Assembly: GCF_001436025.1 (NCBI RefSeq)
Contig: NZ_AZEQ01000018.1
Coordinates: 1-49,930 of the forward strand
Direction of reading: 5' to 3'
Length of the DNA: 49,930 nt
Origin: Limosilactobacillus mucosae DSM 13345
Lineage (GTDB): Bacteria > Bacillota > Bacilli > Lactobacillales > Lactobacillaceae
Shown here piece by piece: positions 15,326-23,627 of the stretch. The notes below the pieces were generated by a model that did not search any database, was not told where the DNA came from, and was given only the letters and a program-made list of their open reading frames with translations. A program made the position numbers and the translations under genes. The stretch's first letter is position 1; the number at the start of each line of letters is the position of its first letter.

Positions 15326-15361
15326 CAAAAAACCTCATCGGCAAGCACCGATGAGGTTTTT
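15326..15361. terminator. Bidirectional terminator
   Basis: AAAAACCTCATCGG / CCGATGAGGTTTTT between convergent genes. Confidence 0.9.
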
Positions 15362-15370
15362 GATTAGTAA

Positions 15371-16330
15371 TTAGTGTTCTTTCAAGACGCTGTTCAAACG
15401 TTCCATGAATACCTTCAAGTAACGTTCTTTGTCAACGTTAACGGCAACCTTAACGTTTGGATTAGGATCGTTCAAGCGTGAGTTGTCGCCAATCGTCCGG
15501 CCGTAGTTGTGTTCTTCGTAGTTAACCTTCATAAACAGGCTGATCGTTTGAACAAAGGTAGGGTCGATGGAGACACCGACTGCCAGTGGGTCATGCAGGG
15601 CACAGCCGTTCTTGTCGATGTCCAGGTTGTAGTAGGCATCGATGTAGAAGTCGGTAATGTCAGCGTAGGCCTTACCAGCTTTCGTACCCAGGTCGCGCCA
15701 TTGCTGCGTTTCCTTCTTAGTCAAAAGCGTGCGCAGCGTAACGTCCAGGCCAACCATCGTCAATGGCAGGTCGCTTTGCAGAACCGTGTTGGCAGCCTTG
15801 GCGTCTTGGTTGATGTTGGCTTCAGCAACGTCGGTAACGTTACCTTCAACCGTCAATGCACCACCCATGAACGTAACGTTGCCGATCAGGTGAGCAATTT
15901 CAGGATCCTTTTCCAGGGCAGCGGCCAGGTTGGTCATTGGGCCAGTAGGAATGATGATCAGATCCTTGCCATACTTGTGGGCTGCTTCGATGTAGAAGTC
16001 GACACCGGATTCGGCTTCTACGGCACGCTTAGGGGTTGGTAGCTCAACATCGCCGATCCCGTTGTTACCGTGAATGTCTTTAGAAACCTGCATAACTTCA
16101 AAGCTGTCGGTCGTGCTGGAGTGTGGCAGACCTTTGTAGACAGGCACATCGGTTTGGCCGAGCAGTTCCAAAAGCTTCAGACTGTTTTCAGCACAAACGT
16201 CCAGCAGGTTGTTGCCGTATGAAGCCACGATCCCGATCAGATCAACTTCTGGATCAGCAACCGCGTAAGCCAGAGCCAAAGCGTCGTCAACACCAGTGTC
16301 CAAGTCTAAAATCATTTTCTTTTTAGCCAT
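15371..16330 (-). CDS. Ribonucleoside hydrolase
   Basis: A 319-residue member of the inosine-uridine preferring nucleoside hydrolase family, cleaving nucleosides to base and ribose. The calcium-binding N-terminal signature is present (LDLDTGVDDALAL, i.e. DxDxGxDD). Other family segments are PTGPMTNLAAAL, TFMGGA and the HDPLAVG stretch with the conserved His-Asp. Monocistronic, with a cre-like site at its promoter, which fits carbon-catabolite control of ribose salvage. The released ribose could enter the rbsK/rbsD route found elsewhere in this window. Base specificity cannot be decided. Confidence 0.93.
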   Translation of the reverse strand: MAKKKMILDLDTGVDDALALAYAVADPEVDLIGIVASYGNNLLDVCAENSLKLLELLGQTDVPVYKGLPHSSTTDSFEVMQVSKDIHGNNGIGDVELPTPKRAVEAESGVDFYIEAAHKYGKDLIIIPTGPMTNLAAALEKDPEIAHLIGNVTFMGGALTVEGNVTDVAEANINQDAKAANTVLQSDLPLTMVGLDVTLRTLLTKKETQQWRDLGTKAGKAYADITDFYIDAYYNLDIDKNGCALHDPLAVGVSIDPTFVQTISLFMKVNYEEHNYGRTIGDNSRLNDPNPNVKVAVNVDKERYLKVFMERLNSVLKEH

Positions 16331-16359
16331 TGATTGATTTCCTCCGAATGAATATTGTT

Positions 16360-16373
16360 AGATAACGTTTACA
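16360..16373 (-). promoter_or_regulatory. cre-like site (CcpA) of the nucleoside hydrolase
   Basis: Minus strand TGTAAACGTTATCT matches TGWAANCGNTNWCA at all but the last position and covers the predicted transcription start. Confidence 0.55.
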
Positions 16374-16378
16374 ATTAC

Positions 16379-16407
16379 ATAATAACCAAAAACCAATCAA
16401 AACTCAA
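16379..16407 (-). promoter_or_regulatory. Sigma-A promoter of the nucleoside hydrolase
   Basis: Minus strand TTGAGT, 17 bases, TATTAT, immediately upstream of the cre-like site. Confidence 0.55.
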
Positions 16408-16510
16408 ACATTGTTTTGACAACAATTAAACCGTTTTATCAAAATTAAGGCGCCAAGCCGTGGTACAATGGCTTTTGTCGTAGAAAAGATTTTTTTAAAA
16501 CGAGGTAAAG

Positions 16511-17518
16511 ATGATGGAACAGACATATGACGTAACGATTGTTGGTGGCGGTCCCGCCGGAATGTTTGCTGCTTTTTACGCTGGTCTGCATGAATTAAAG
16601 GCGCAGCTGATTGAAAGCCTGCCTCAGCTGGGAGGACAGGTTGCCGCGCTCTATCCGGAAAAACAAATCTGGGACGTAGCTGGTGAAGCTGGCGTGCAGG
16701 GGCGCGAGTTGATTGCTGATCTAAAAAAACAGATGGCTATTGCGCCGGTCGATCAATTTTTAGGCGAGCAGGTTACCAACGTCGTCAAGCTGGCTGACGG
16801 GACCTTTAAGATTGAATCAGCACAGCGAACGTCCTATTCCAAAGCCGTAGTGATTGCATTGGGCAACGGCGCCTTTTCACCACGCAGACTGGCATTGGAT
16901 GGCGCAGACCAGCTGGAGGGACGACAGGTGCGCTATTTTGTCAGTGATCAGTCTGATTTTGTCGATCAGCGCGTGGCAGTGCTGGGCGGCGGTGATTCGG
17001 CGATTGATATGGCACTGATGCTGGAGCCGATCGCCAAAGAGGTTCACTTGATTCATCGCCGGGATGCCTTTCGTGCTTTGGAGCATACCGTCTCCCAGCT
17101 GAAAAAATCTCAGGTTCAGGTGGAAACGCCATACCTGCCTAAGGAACTGCAGGTGAACGAAGATGATTCGATTGATTTGACGCTTAAAAAGATGCGCTCA
17201 GATGAAGAAAAACATCTGGCAGTAGACAAAATCTTGGTTAATTATGGCTTTACCTCCAACAACGCCGCGCTTAATGAGTGGGAACTGCCATTGGCAAGCG
17301 AGCGGGGACTGATCAAGGTTGACTCCAAAATGGAAACCAGCGTCCCTGGCGTCTATGCAATTGGTGATGGCGTTACCTACCCAGGCAAGGCCGCGCTGAT
17401 TGCAGTTGGCTTTGGCGAGGCGCCGATTGCGATTACGGCTTTGGCCAAGGCGCTTTACCCTCAAAAACGAATGGCCACGCACAGCTCATCGATGCACATC
17501 GATTCGCGGCATAAGTAA
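16511..17518 (+). CDS. Thioredoxin-reductase-like ferredoxin/flavodoxin-NADP+ reductase
   Basis: A 335-residue FAD enzyme of the YumC-type (bacterial FNR type 2). It shows the FAD-binding GGGPAGMFAAFYAG, the NAD(P)H-binding GGGDSAIDMALM, and the C-terminal GDGVTYPGKAALIAVGFGEAP. The CxxC redox centre of true thioredoxin reductase is absent, which separates it from TrxB. Start at ATG 16511, or the adjacent ATG 16514, behind GAGGTAAAG. An extended -10 (TGGTACAAT) lies about 40 bases upstream. It probably supplies reduced ferredoxin or flavodoxin. Monocistronic with its own terminator. Confidence 0.92.
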   Translation: MMEQTYDVTIVGGGPAGMFAAFYAGLHELKAQLIESLPQLGGQVAALYPEKQIWDVAGEAGVQGRELIADLKKQMAIAPVDQFLGEQVTNVVKLADGTFKIESAQRTSYSKAVVIALGNGAFSPRRLALDGADQLEGRQVRYFVSDQSDFVDQRVAVLGGGDSAIDMALMLEPIAKEVHLIHRRDAFRALEHTVSQLKKSQVQVETPYLPKELQVNEDDSIDLTLKKMRSDEEKHLAVDKILVNYGFTSNNAALNEWELPLASERGLIKVDSKMETSVPGVYAIGDGVTYPGKAALIAVGFGEAPIAITALAKALYPQKRMATHSSSMHIDSRHK

Positions 17519-17522
17519 AAAT

Positions 17523-17563
17523 AAAAGATCCAGGCGATATGTTCAGCCTGGATCTTTTTTTAT
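17523..17563. terminator. Bidirectional terminator
   Basis: AAAAGATCCAGGC / GCCTGGATCTTTTTT, overlapping the stop codon of the convergent gene. Confidence 0.88.
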
Positions 17564-17886
17564 TCAGTAAATTTTACGGCCGTGCCATAAGCAACCACTG
17601 ACTGCATGTCGGTTCCGATTGAGCCGGAGTCAAAGCGCATCATGACCACGGCATCAGCACCTTTGGCCTCGGCATCCTCGCGCAGTCTGGCAATTGCGAC
17701 CTCACGCGATTCATGCAGCATTTTGGTATAGGCTTTGATCTCGCCGCCAACCACGTTTTTCAGTCCAGCGCCGATATTGGAAAAAACGTTTTTGGATTGG
17801 GTGGTAACGCCAAAGACCTCGCCTAAAACTTCATAGTTATGGCCCGGAATCTTTTCAGTCGTCGTAACCAGCATTTCTTTAGCCAT
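17560..17886 (-). CDS. YbjQ/DUF74-family protein
   Basis: A 108-residue member of the YbjQ (UPF0145) family, small pentamer-forming proteins sometimes annotated as heavy-metal-binding. The typical N-terminus ([21 protein letters not shown]), the middle segment with [21 protein letters not shown], and the C-terminal AYGTAVKF are all present at the usual length. Biological role is not established. Lies 15 bases downstream of the nitroreductase gene and is probably co-transcribed with it. Confidence 0.9.
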   Translation of the reverse strand: MAKEMLVTTTEKIPGHNYEVLGEVFGVTTQSKNVFSNIGAGLKNVVGGEIKAYTKMLHESREVAIARLREDAEAKGADAVVMMRFDSGSIGTDMQSVVAYGTAVKFTE

Positions 17887-17901
17887 GTTCTTGCTCCTTA
17901 T

Positions 17902-18570
17902 CTATTTGATCGTGCGGTAGATGTCAGAAATAGCCTGCCGTGATTTGGGCTTGATTGGCTCATCGCGATAGCCGAAACTTACCATCACGGCCAATCCCCA
18001 GTGCTGACGGTCTAAAACGCCTTTTTCAGCCAGATAGGATTCGACTTTTTCGCGATTAAAGCCTTCGATTGGACAGGAATCAATCTTTAGCGCAGCTGCC
18101 GCCATCATCATATTAGCCATGGCAATGTAGCACTGCTTGGCTGCCCAGTCGAAACGGGTGCGCTCGTCGTTGATGTCCATGTCGGTTTCTTGAAAATGCT
18201 TAAAGGCCTGTGATGATTTGGAATTGGGATCGTATTCGTGGCGCTTGACGTCTTGGACCATGTATTTTACGTAGTCGCTGTCGTAGGTGATGTCTTTTCT
18301 GGCAAAAATCAAGAGCAGCTTGTCAGCGCCATTGATGCTGTTGACGGCTCCCCAGGCGATTGGCTTAAGGTCTTGACGCATCTGCGGATTATCAAGCTCA
18401 ACGAACTGCCACGGCTCATAGCCAAACGAACTGGGCGACAGGCGGCCGACTTCTAGAATCGTGCGCCAGTCATCATCGTCGACTTTGCGGTCAGGATCAA
18501 ACTTTTTGGTAGCATAGCGGCGGTTGGCAACTTCAATCAGTTTTTCTTGAATCTCTTCATGTTCTCGCAT
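17902..18570 (-). CDS. Nitroreductase-family NAD(P)H:flavin oxidoreductase
   Basis: FMN-dependent oxidoreductase of about 222 residues. The FMN-binding N-terminus RRYATKKFD, the SPSSFGYEPWQF segment and the C-terminal MVSFGYRDEP are typical of the NfsB/YdgI group, which reduces quinones and nitro compounds. I prefer ATG 18570, with GTGAG and AAAGG upstream. A GTG at 18582 would add four residues but sits too close to AAAGG. It heads a probable two-gene operon with the YbjQ-like gene. Confidence 0.9.
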   Translation of the reverse strand: MREHEEIQEKLIEVANRRYATKKFDPDRKVDDDDWRTILEVGRLSPSSFGYEPWQFVELDNPQMRQDLKPIAWGAVNSINGADKLLLIFARKDITYDSDYVKYMVQDVKRHEYDPNSKSSQAFKHFQETDMDINDERTRFDWAAKQCYIAMANMMMAAAALKIDSCPIEGFNREKVESYLAEKGVLDRQHWGLAVMVSFGYRDEPIKPKSRQAISDIYRTIK

Positions 18571-18657
18571 AATGCAGCTCACGCCTTTCTAAATCAATTT
18601 TCTTTAATTTTATCACGAATTTTAGGACCAATTAAGCAGGGCACTGAGCGAAATAGT

Positions 18658-18692
18658 AAAAGCCCCAGAACTGACTTAACAGCCCTGGGACT
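18658..18692 (-). terminator. Terminator of the LtaS-family gene
   Basis: On the minus strand AAGTCCCAGGGCT pairs with AGTTCTGGGGCTT (with G-U pairs), then TTTACT. Confidence 0.75.
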
Positions 18693-18712
18693 TAAATTAG
18701 ATTAACGAAACA

Positions 18713-20845
18713 TTAATTGCCATTGCCATCAGGATTGGTGATCTTGATTCGGTTGGAACTCGTAGCAGAATGTCCCTGTTCTGGGGCGTTGGTGCTATAG
18801 CTGTCGGTAGTGGTCTTGTCGTTGTTCTTGGAGAAAATGCTGGTTGATTGAATGCCCTTGGACTTTTCAATCTTCTTTTCCTTCTTTAATCCGTTAGCAT
18901 AGTTGTAGTCTTTTGGATTGACGGTCTTAAAGCCTTTTGGATGATAGAAGCGCAGCAGATTCTTTTCGTTAAGCGAATCTGACAGGGCCAGTTCTTCAGA
19001 AACCTTCTTTTGATCGGCCCGCAGCTGTTTTTTCTCCTGCTTGGTCAGTTTGGCCAGCTTGCCAGTCGAGTTGAGGTAGATCTTGCCGCTGATACTGGTG
19101 TACTTCGGTGTCACAAAGTCTTGGTTGCGCAGGGCAACGACTTGATCATGCTGTGAGCTGAACAGATCAGTTCCAAACTGGATATAGCGTTTGGTGCTGA
19201 TTCCCAACAGATGCAGCAGCGTTGGCAAGACGTCGATCTCGCCGCCATAAGTACTGTAGATGCCGCCGTGACCACCAGATCCTGGAATAACGAACATCAG
19301 TGGCACCCGCTGCATCTGAACGTTGTCAAAATCGGTCCAGTCGTCAGCATTCTTGCCTAAGACGCTGGCCAGGTTCTTGTTTTCCGAATTGGAGATCCCA
19401 TAATGGTCACCATAGATCATGATGATTGATTTCTTGGCCAGCCCCGTCTTATCAAGATAGCTAAAGAACTCCTGCAGCGACTGATCAAGATAGTGCGCGG
19501 TAACGAAGTAGTTGTCGACCGTTGATGATCCAGTATTCGTCGTCGTGAAATTGGAGTCTTTATCCTCATCGTCAAGATCAAATGGGAAGTGGTTGGTAAC
19601 CGTTAAGTACTTGACATAGAACGGCTGCTGCAGGTGCTGCAGATACTTGATCGAATCAGCAAACAGCAGCTTGTCCTTTAAGCCATAGCCGGTTGCCTTG
19701 TCGCCGGACGTGTCGAAATAGCTGGCGTCAAAGAAGTATTGATAGCCGAGGTTCTTGTAGACGTTGTTGCGGTTCCAGAAGCTGGCGACATTGCCATGGA
19801 AAACAGCTGAGGTATAGCCAGCCCGCTGCTTCAAAATAGCGGGAGCAGCCTGGAAGGTATTGTCATTGCCCAGCGTTGCAAACAGTGAACCCTGCGAAAG
19901 TCCATACGTGCTGGTTTCCAACATGTTTTCCGCGTCTGAGGTCTTGCCTTGGCCAACCTGATTAAAGAAGTTGGAGAAGGCATAGGTGTCTTGACCATGA
20001 TACAGCGAATTTAAAAATGGCGTAACTTCTTGACCATTGATTTTTTTATCGATCAGGAACTGTTGGAAGCTTTCCAGGTGAATAACGATTACGTTGCGGC
20101 CCTTGGCAATCCCAAACAGCTTTTTGTTCGGCGCGGCATAATGCTCCTTGGTAAACTTCTCAACGGTCTTGAGCTGTGATTTAGTGGCACTCTTACGCAT
20201 TTGACTGACGTGTTCTGATTTAACCAGGTCATAACCGGTAAAGGCATCCAGCCCCAGGTACTTAACGATGTAGACGCGGTCAAACGTCCGCCCTAAAAGC
20301 TGTGGCCGATCCATTTCTGCCACCATCAGATTCAATCCACACACGACCAATGAAACTGAGGTGAAGGCAAATGCCAGCCGGTGCGAGAAAGCGCGGGGAT
20401 CAAACTTAATCTTTCTAAAGAGCATCAAGAGCAGGATGACGACAATATCGAGCCAATAAAAAACGTCATGCAGATTGGTCAATGCCAAAGAACTGCCGCT
20501 AAGCCCCTGGTTGACTTTTGAATAGCCGGTCATGGTGGCAATCGTCATAAAGTCAGTAAACTCACGGTAGTAGATAACGTTTAAATATAATAGCAGCGTA
20601 TTGGCAATGTCGATTCCCATTAAAACGGGATAGAAAAAGCGCGATCGCTTAAAGTAAAATGCCAGACCAAACAATAGCAGGGTGGTTCCCAGTGGATTGA
20701 TCAGGACGATTAGATATTGAACCAAGCCTTGAGCGCCTAATTTAAAGTCAGTGAAGTAGGCAATCAAGGTTTTAATCCAAAAAAGGAACACCAAGAGTGC
20801 AAAAAAGCCAATCCTGGTGTTCACGAGTTTGCTTAATCGTTTCAT
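18713..20845 (-). CDS. Lipoteichoic acid synthase-family phosphoglycerol transferase
   Basis: About 710 residues: five N-terminal membrane helices (first ~200 residues), then an extracellular sulfatase-fold domain. Typical LtaS features are the metal-binding VIVIHLESFQ and the nucleophile segment NQVGQGKTSDAE, whose Thr is near residue 302. Also present are MIYGDHYGIS and VPLMFVIPGSGG. It polymerises or transfers glycerol phosphate from phosphatidylglycerol. A Ser/Thr/Asn-rich, lysine-containing tail of about 60 residues follows the enzyme domain. I place the start at ATG 20845, which has GAGGA upstream. The longer ATG at 20911 has no ribosome binding site. Lactobacilli often have several LtaS paralogues; which this is cannot be told. 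Confidence 0.92.
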   Translation of the reverse strand: MKRLSKLVNTRIGFFALLVFLFWIKTLIAYFTDFKLGAQGLVQYLIVLINPLGTTLLLFGLAFYFKRSRFFYPVLMGIDIANTLLLYLNVIYYREFTDFMTIATMTGYSKVNQGLSGSSLALTNLHDVFYWLDIVVILLLMLFRKIKFDPRAFSHRLAFAFTSVSLVVCGLNLMVAEMDRPQLLGRTFDRVYIVKYLGLDAFTGYDLVKSEHVSQMRKSATKSQLKTVEKFTKEHYAAPNKKLFGIAKGRNVIVIHLESFQQFLIDKKINGQEVTPFLNSLYHGQDTYAFSNFFNQVGQGKTSDAENMLETSTYGLSQGSLFATLGNDNTFQAAPAILKQRAGYTSAVFHGNVASFWNRNNVYKNLGYQYFFDASYFDTSGDKATGYGLKDKLLFADSIKYLQHLQQPFYVKYLTVTNHFPFDLDDEDKDSNFTTTNTGSSTVDNYFVTAHYLDQSLQEFFSYLDKTGLAKKSIIMIYGDHYGISNSENKNLASVLGKNADDWTDFDNVQMQRVPLMFVIPGSGGHGGIYSTYGGEIDVLPTLLHLLGISTKRYIQFGTDLFSSQHDQVVALRNQDFVTPKYTSISGKIYLNSTGKLAKLTKQEKKQLRADQKKVSEELALSDSLNEKNLLRFYHPKGFKTVNPKDYNYANGLKKEKKIEKSKGIQSTSIFSKNNDKTTTDSYSTNAPEQGHSATSSNRIKITNPDGNGN

Positions 20846-20974
20846 GTCGAAAAATATCCTCGCAGTTATATGATTCTTAACGTACTCATAAAAGAGCTTA
20901 ACGTCAATCATTCTAGCACAAATTCAGCCTGTGCAAGTGTATTGTGGCAAAACGTTGAGGAAACTTAATCAGAT

Positions 20975-21235
20975 TTATGCTTTGACTGGAGCTGGATCGA
21001 GCAGCCAGTCATAATGGAACAGTTTTTTTAGCTGGCGGTTGACAGGGATCCAGATTTGCGCGTGCCAGATGTCTTTTAATGATGCCAAAAAGATCTGGTC
21101 ATGCTGATGCTTAGCAGTTAACGGCAGCCGCAGAATCTGGCCGGTTTCTGTTTTGACGGTAACAGTCTTGCCATTCATCCCAACGATCTGGGCAGCGACG
21201 ATATCTTGTTCAGAATGTGGATTACGTAGTTTCAT
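20975..21235 (-). CDS. Small hypothetical protein
   Basis: Unrecognised 86-residue soluble protein. The N-terminal half has a small beta-barrel feel (IVAAQIVGMNGKTVTVKTETGQILRLPL), as in short domains that bind nucleic acid or a partner. The C-terminal half is basic and aromatic, with KKLFHYDWLLD. It lies upstream of the LtaS-type gene on the same strand, but the 129 bases between them (to the preferred ltaS start) make co-transcription uncertain. Start supported by AGAAGGGATGC. No function proposed. Confidence 0.65.
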   Translation of the reverse strand: MKLRNPHSEQDIVAAQIVGMNGKTVTVKTETGQILRLPLTAKHQHDQIFLASLKDIWHAQIWIPVNRQLKKLFHYDWLLDPAPVKA

Positions 21236-21364
21236 GAAGCATCCCTTCTTTCGATGCTTTTAATATTACGGGAAATGTTTGAAGAATCTATGATGGGCGC
21301 CTTATGTTATCCTTAAGTTCAAGAAAGCGTTACAATCGTCTTAGATTTAAAGGGGGTACCGAAA

Positions 21365-22021
21365 TTGAAAAAATTGAACGTCTATCTGGTACGGCATGGT
21401 CAGACGTACTACAACATCTATAACAAGCTGCAGGGCTGGAGCAATTCGCCGTTGACGCAAAAAGGGATGCAGGATGCGCGCAATGCCGGAGAAAAGCTGG
21501 CCAAGATTCATTTTGATGCAGCTTTTTGCAGCGACACCACCCGCGCCGAAGCAACGATCCAGACGATCCTGGATATGAATCAGGCTGACTCGGTCAAGCA
21601 GCCAATAACGGCACCATTCTTTAGAGAAGAGTTCTATGGCTATTTTGAAGGTGCCAATATGGATGAGGCCTGGTATCTGGCAGGAGCGCCGCATGGTCTG
21701 CCAACTTTTAAGGCAATCGTCGAAAAATATAGCATCGGTCAGGCCAAAGACTGGCTAAAGGATGCCGATCCATTCCATCATGCCGAAAACAATGCTGAAT
21801 ACTGGGCCCGCGTTGATCAGGGAATTGACCTGATTCGGCACTCAGAGGTACCAGATGACGCCAATATTCTCTGGGTCAGTCATGGCAATACGCTGCTTAG
21901 CCTGATGGAGCGCTTTGGCCAGGGCAAGTACGATCTGACGGTGCGTCCGGAGAATGGCAGTCTGACTAAGCTGATTCTGACTGATGATGACGTTGAGGTT
22001 GAATACTATAACCACAAATAA
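21365..22021 (+). CDS. Histidine phosphatase superfamily protein
   Basis: A 218-residue phosphoglycerate-mutase-like phosphatase. The catalytic RHG motif occurs as VYLVRHGQTYYN near residue 10, with the second catalytic His in LWVSHGNTLL near residue 175, and the conserved Glu in FREEFYG. It starts with TTG, supported by a very strong AAAGGGGGT seven bases upstream. Family members include cofactor-dependent mutases and broad phosphatases; lactobacillus paralogues are numerous and rarely characterised. Monocistronic, followed by a terminator. Confidence 0.92.
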   Translation: MKKLNVYLVRHGQTYYNIYNKLQGWSNSPLTQKGMQDARNAGEKLAKIHFDAAFCSDTTRAEATIQTILDMNQADSVKQPITAPFFREEFYGYFEGANMDEAWYLAGAPHGLPTFKAIVEKYSIGQAKDWLKDADPFHHAENNAEYWARVDQGIDLIRHSEVPDDANILWVSHGNTLLSLMERFGQGKYDLTVRPENGSLTKLILTDDDVEVEYYNHK

Positions 22022-22033
22022 CTGCAGACAAAT

Positions 22034-22083
22034 GAAAAAATCGCATGTAATCAGACTTAATGCTGACGGCACGCGATTTTTTG
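22034..22083. terminator. Bidirectional terminator
   Basis: AAAAAATCGC / GCGATTTTTT with a larger internal stem-loop, between convergent genes. Confidence 0.8.
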
Positions 22084-22096
22084 CTTTAGTAGCTCT

Positions 22097-23542
22097 TTAT
22101 AGATTATCGCCAAGCTCAAACTGATACTTGGAGTCAAGCAGCGATTGTTTGATCAGACTGCTGAGCAGCGCGTGGGTTCGTTTGGTAACCTCGGCGGCTG
22201 TTTGCAGATTGGCTTTGGTAAGGAAGTTGTTCAGCTCATCATCTTCTTCAAGTTCAGCCGCCTGCTGGTCAATCTGGTCAATTCGCTGCAGGCCAAAACT
22301 TTGACAGCCATCGCGATATTCGTTGACCTCATTGATAAATTTGTGATAGCGCGGTTCAACGACAACGGCCAGCGTTTTATACATCCAATAGGCACTGTTG
22401 GTATCGACCTCGGCGCCAGCTTTTTGGTAGTTGGCTGGCGTGTCGGAAATGTTGGTATAAAACGGTACGTATGGACTGTAGCAGTAGAAGCCGAAATTGA
22501 TCCATTGAATGGCAGCGAATTCTTTTGGTACGTGATTGCGAATCTGCAGAATACAGGAGCTTTGATTACGATCAAGTGAGATTGAGCGGAATTTGCGCTG
22601 TTCTTCTTTGGTTCCCGAGGCAAAAGTTCCCATCGGATCATATGGCGTGCCGTTGTAATGGGAAGAAAGAAAAGCTTCCACGTCTTCAATCGCGATCTTC
22701 TTTTCTGGCCGCCGCAGAAATGGCATGTTTTGACTGGTTGGATCCTGTTCAATGGATGGATTGAACAGCTTTTGTCCATACCAGGTTCGAGGCGTGTTAT
22801 AGTAGCTGTCAGCCTCGCTTTGCGTCCCGAAGATGTTGCGATAGTTAAAGGTCGTTGGGTCAGGATTCAGATGATTTTTTTCAACGAATGACTTTAAAGA
22901 TGATGCAAACATGAAATTGTTGGGATCGTTAAAGTCGATTTCCTCAATTACCATGATGTTGGGACAGATGGCATAACAGTCATCTGGAATGCGTTGAGCG
23001 GCCCATTGATGACCAGCACCGGTTTCAAAGTACCAGACCTCATCTTGATCGGCAAAGGCAATTCCGTTGCACTCGCCGGTTCCATATTGTTCGATCAGCT
23101 TACCAAGCCGGGCCACGCCTTCTCTGGCAGTTTTGATAAATGGCAGTACCAGATACAGCATGGAATCCTCGTCGATGCCGTTTTTAACCAACGGATCGTG
23201 GCCTAGGCAGCGAGCGTTGGTACCTTCAGTTTCAGTAGCACTCATTGCCACGTTGTATTCATTGATGCCCTGTTCGTCCCAGCGCCCTTTGATCTCATTT
23301 TCCTGAGCGTTTGGTGTAGCAGTAAAGCGACAGCCATGACCATGGAGCGGGATTCTAACGCCTGAGTATTCAGAAATGAACTCCTCATCATAGTCGCAAG
23401 CCGGAAAGACTTTGAAAGTTTTTTGGTTAATGCCGCTTTCGCCGTCTTCATCGCGGGCAATTATGATTGAGCCGTCAATCGTTGCTTTTTTGCCAACCAG
23501 CATTGCCGTGCATGAAGAATGAAATGAACCAAAATGTTCCAT
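22097..23542 (-). CDS. pepD: C69-family dipeptidase
   Basis: Ntn-hydrolase-fold dipeptidase of about 481 residues, cleaving dipeptides in the cytoplasm. The catalytic cysteine is in SFHSSCTAMLVGKKAT near residue 11, followed by the family's DGSIIIARDEDGE. Later blocks such as EGTNARCLGHDPLVKNGIDEDSM and GECNGIAFADQDEVWYFETGAGHQW are typical of lactobacillus PepD. I take ATG 23542 because GAAAGGGG is 11 bases upstream; an in-frame TTG at 23563 overlaps that ribosome binding site. Lactobacilli carry several PepD paralogues used in peptide nutrition. Confidence 0.94.
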   Translation of the reverse strand: MEHFGSFHSSCTAMLVGKKATIDGSIIIARDEDGESGINQKTFKVFPACDYDEEFISEYSGVRIPLHGHGCRFTATPNAQENEIKGRWDEQGINEYNVAMSATETEGTNARCLGHDPLVKNGIDEDSMLYLVLPFIKTAREGVARLGKLIEQYGTGECNGIAFADQDEVWYFETGAGHQWAAQRIPDDCYAICPNIMVIEEIDFNDPNNFMFASSLKSFVEKNHLNPDPTTFNYRNIFGTQSEADSYYNTPRTWYGQKLFNPSIEQDPTSQNMPFLRRPEKKIAIEDVEAFLSSHYNGTPYDPMGTFASGTKEEQRKFRSISLDRNQSSCILQIRNHVPKEFAAIQWINFGFYCYSPYVPFYTNISDTPANYQKAGAEVDTNSAYWMYKTLAVVVEPRYHKFINEVNEYRDGCQSFGLQRIDQIDQQAAELEEDDELNNFLTKANLQTAAEVTKRTHALLSSLIKQSLLDSKYQFELGDNL

Positions 23543-23587
23543 ATGAAACAAAACCCCTTTCAAGTTAGATCTGGCTTTATTTTACAA

Positions 23588-23626
23588 CTAAAAAGGCACC
23601 AGTGAAGCGATCACCGATGCCTTAAT
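23588..23626 (-). terminator. Terminator of the purine permease gene
   Basis: On the minus strand a hairpin just 3' of the permease stop codon: AAGGCATCGGTGA pairs with TTCACTGGTGCCTT, then TTTTTAG. Confidence 0.85.
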
Positions 23627-23627
23627 T

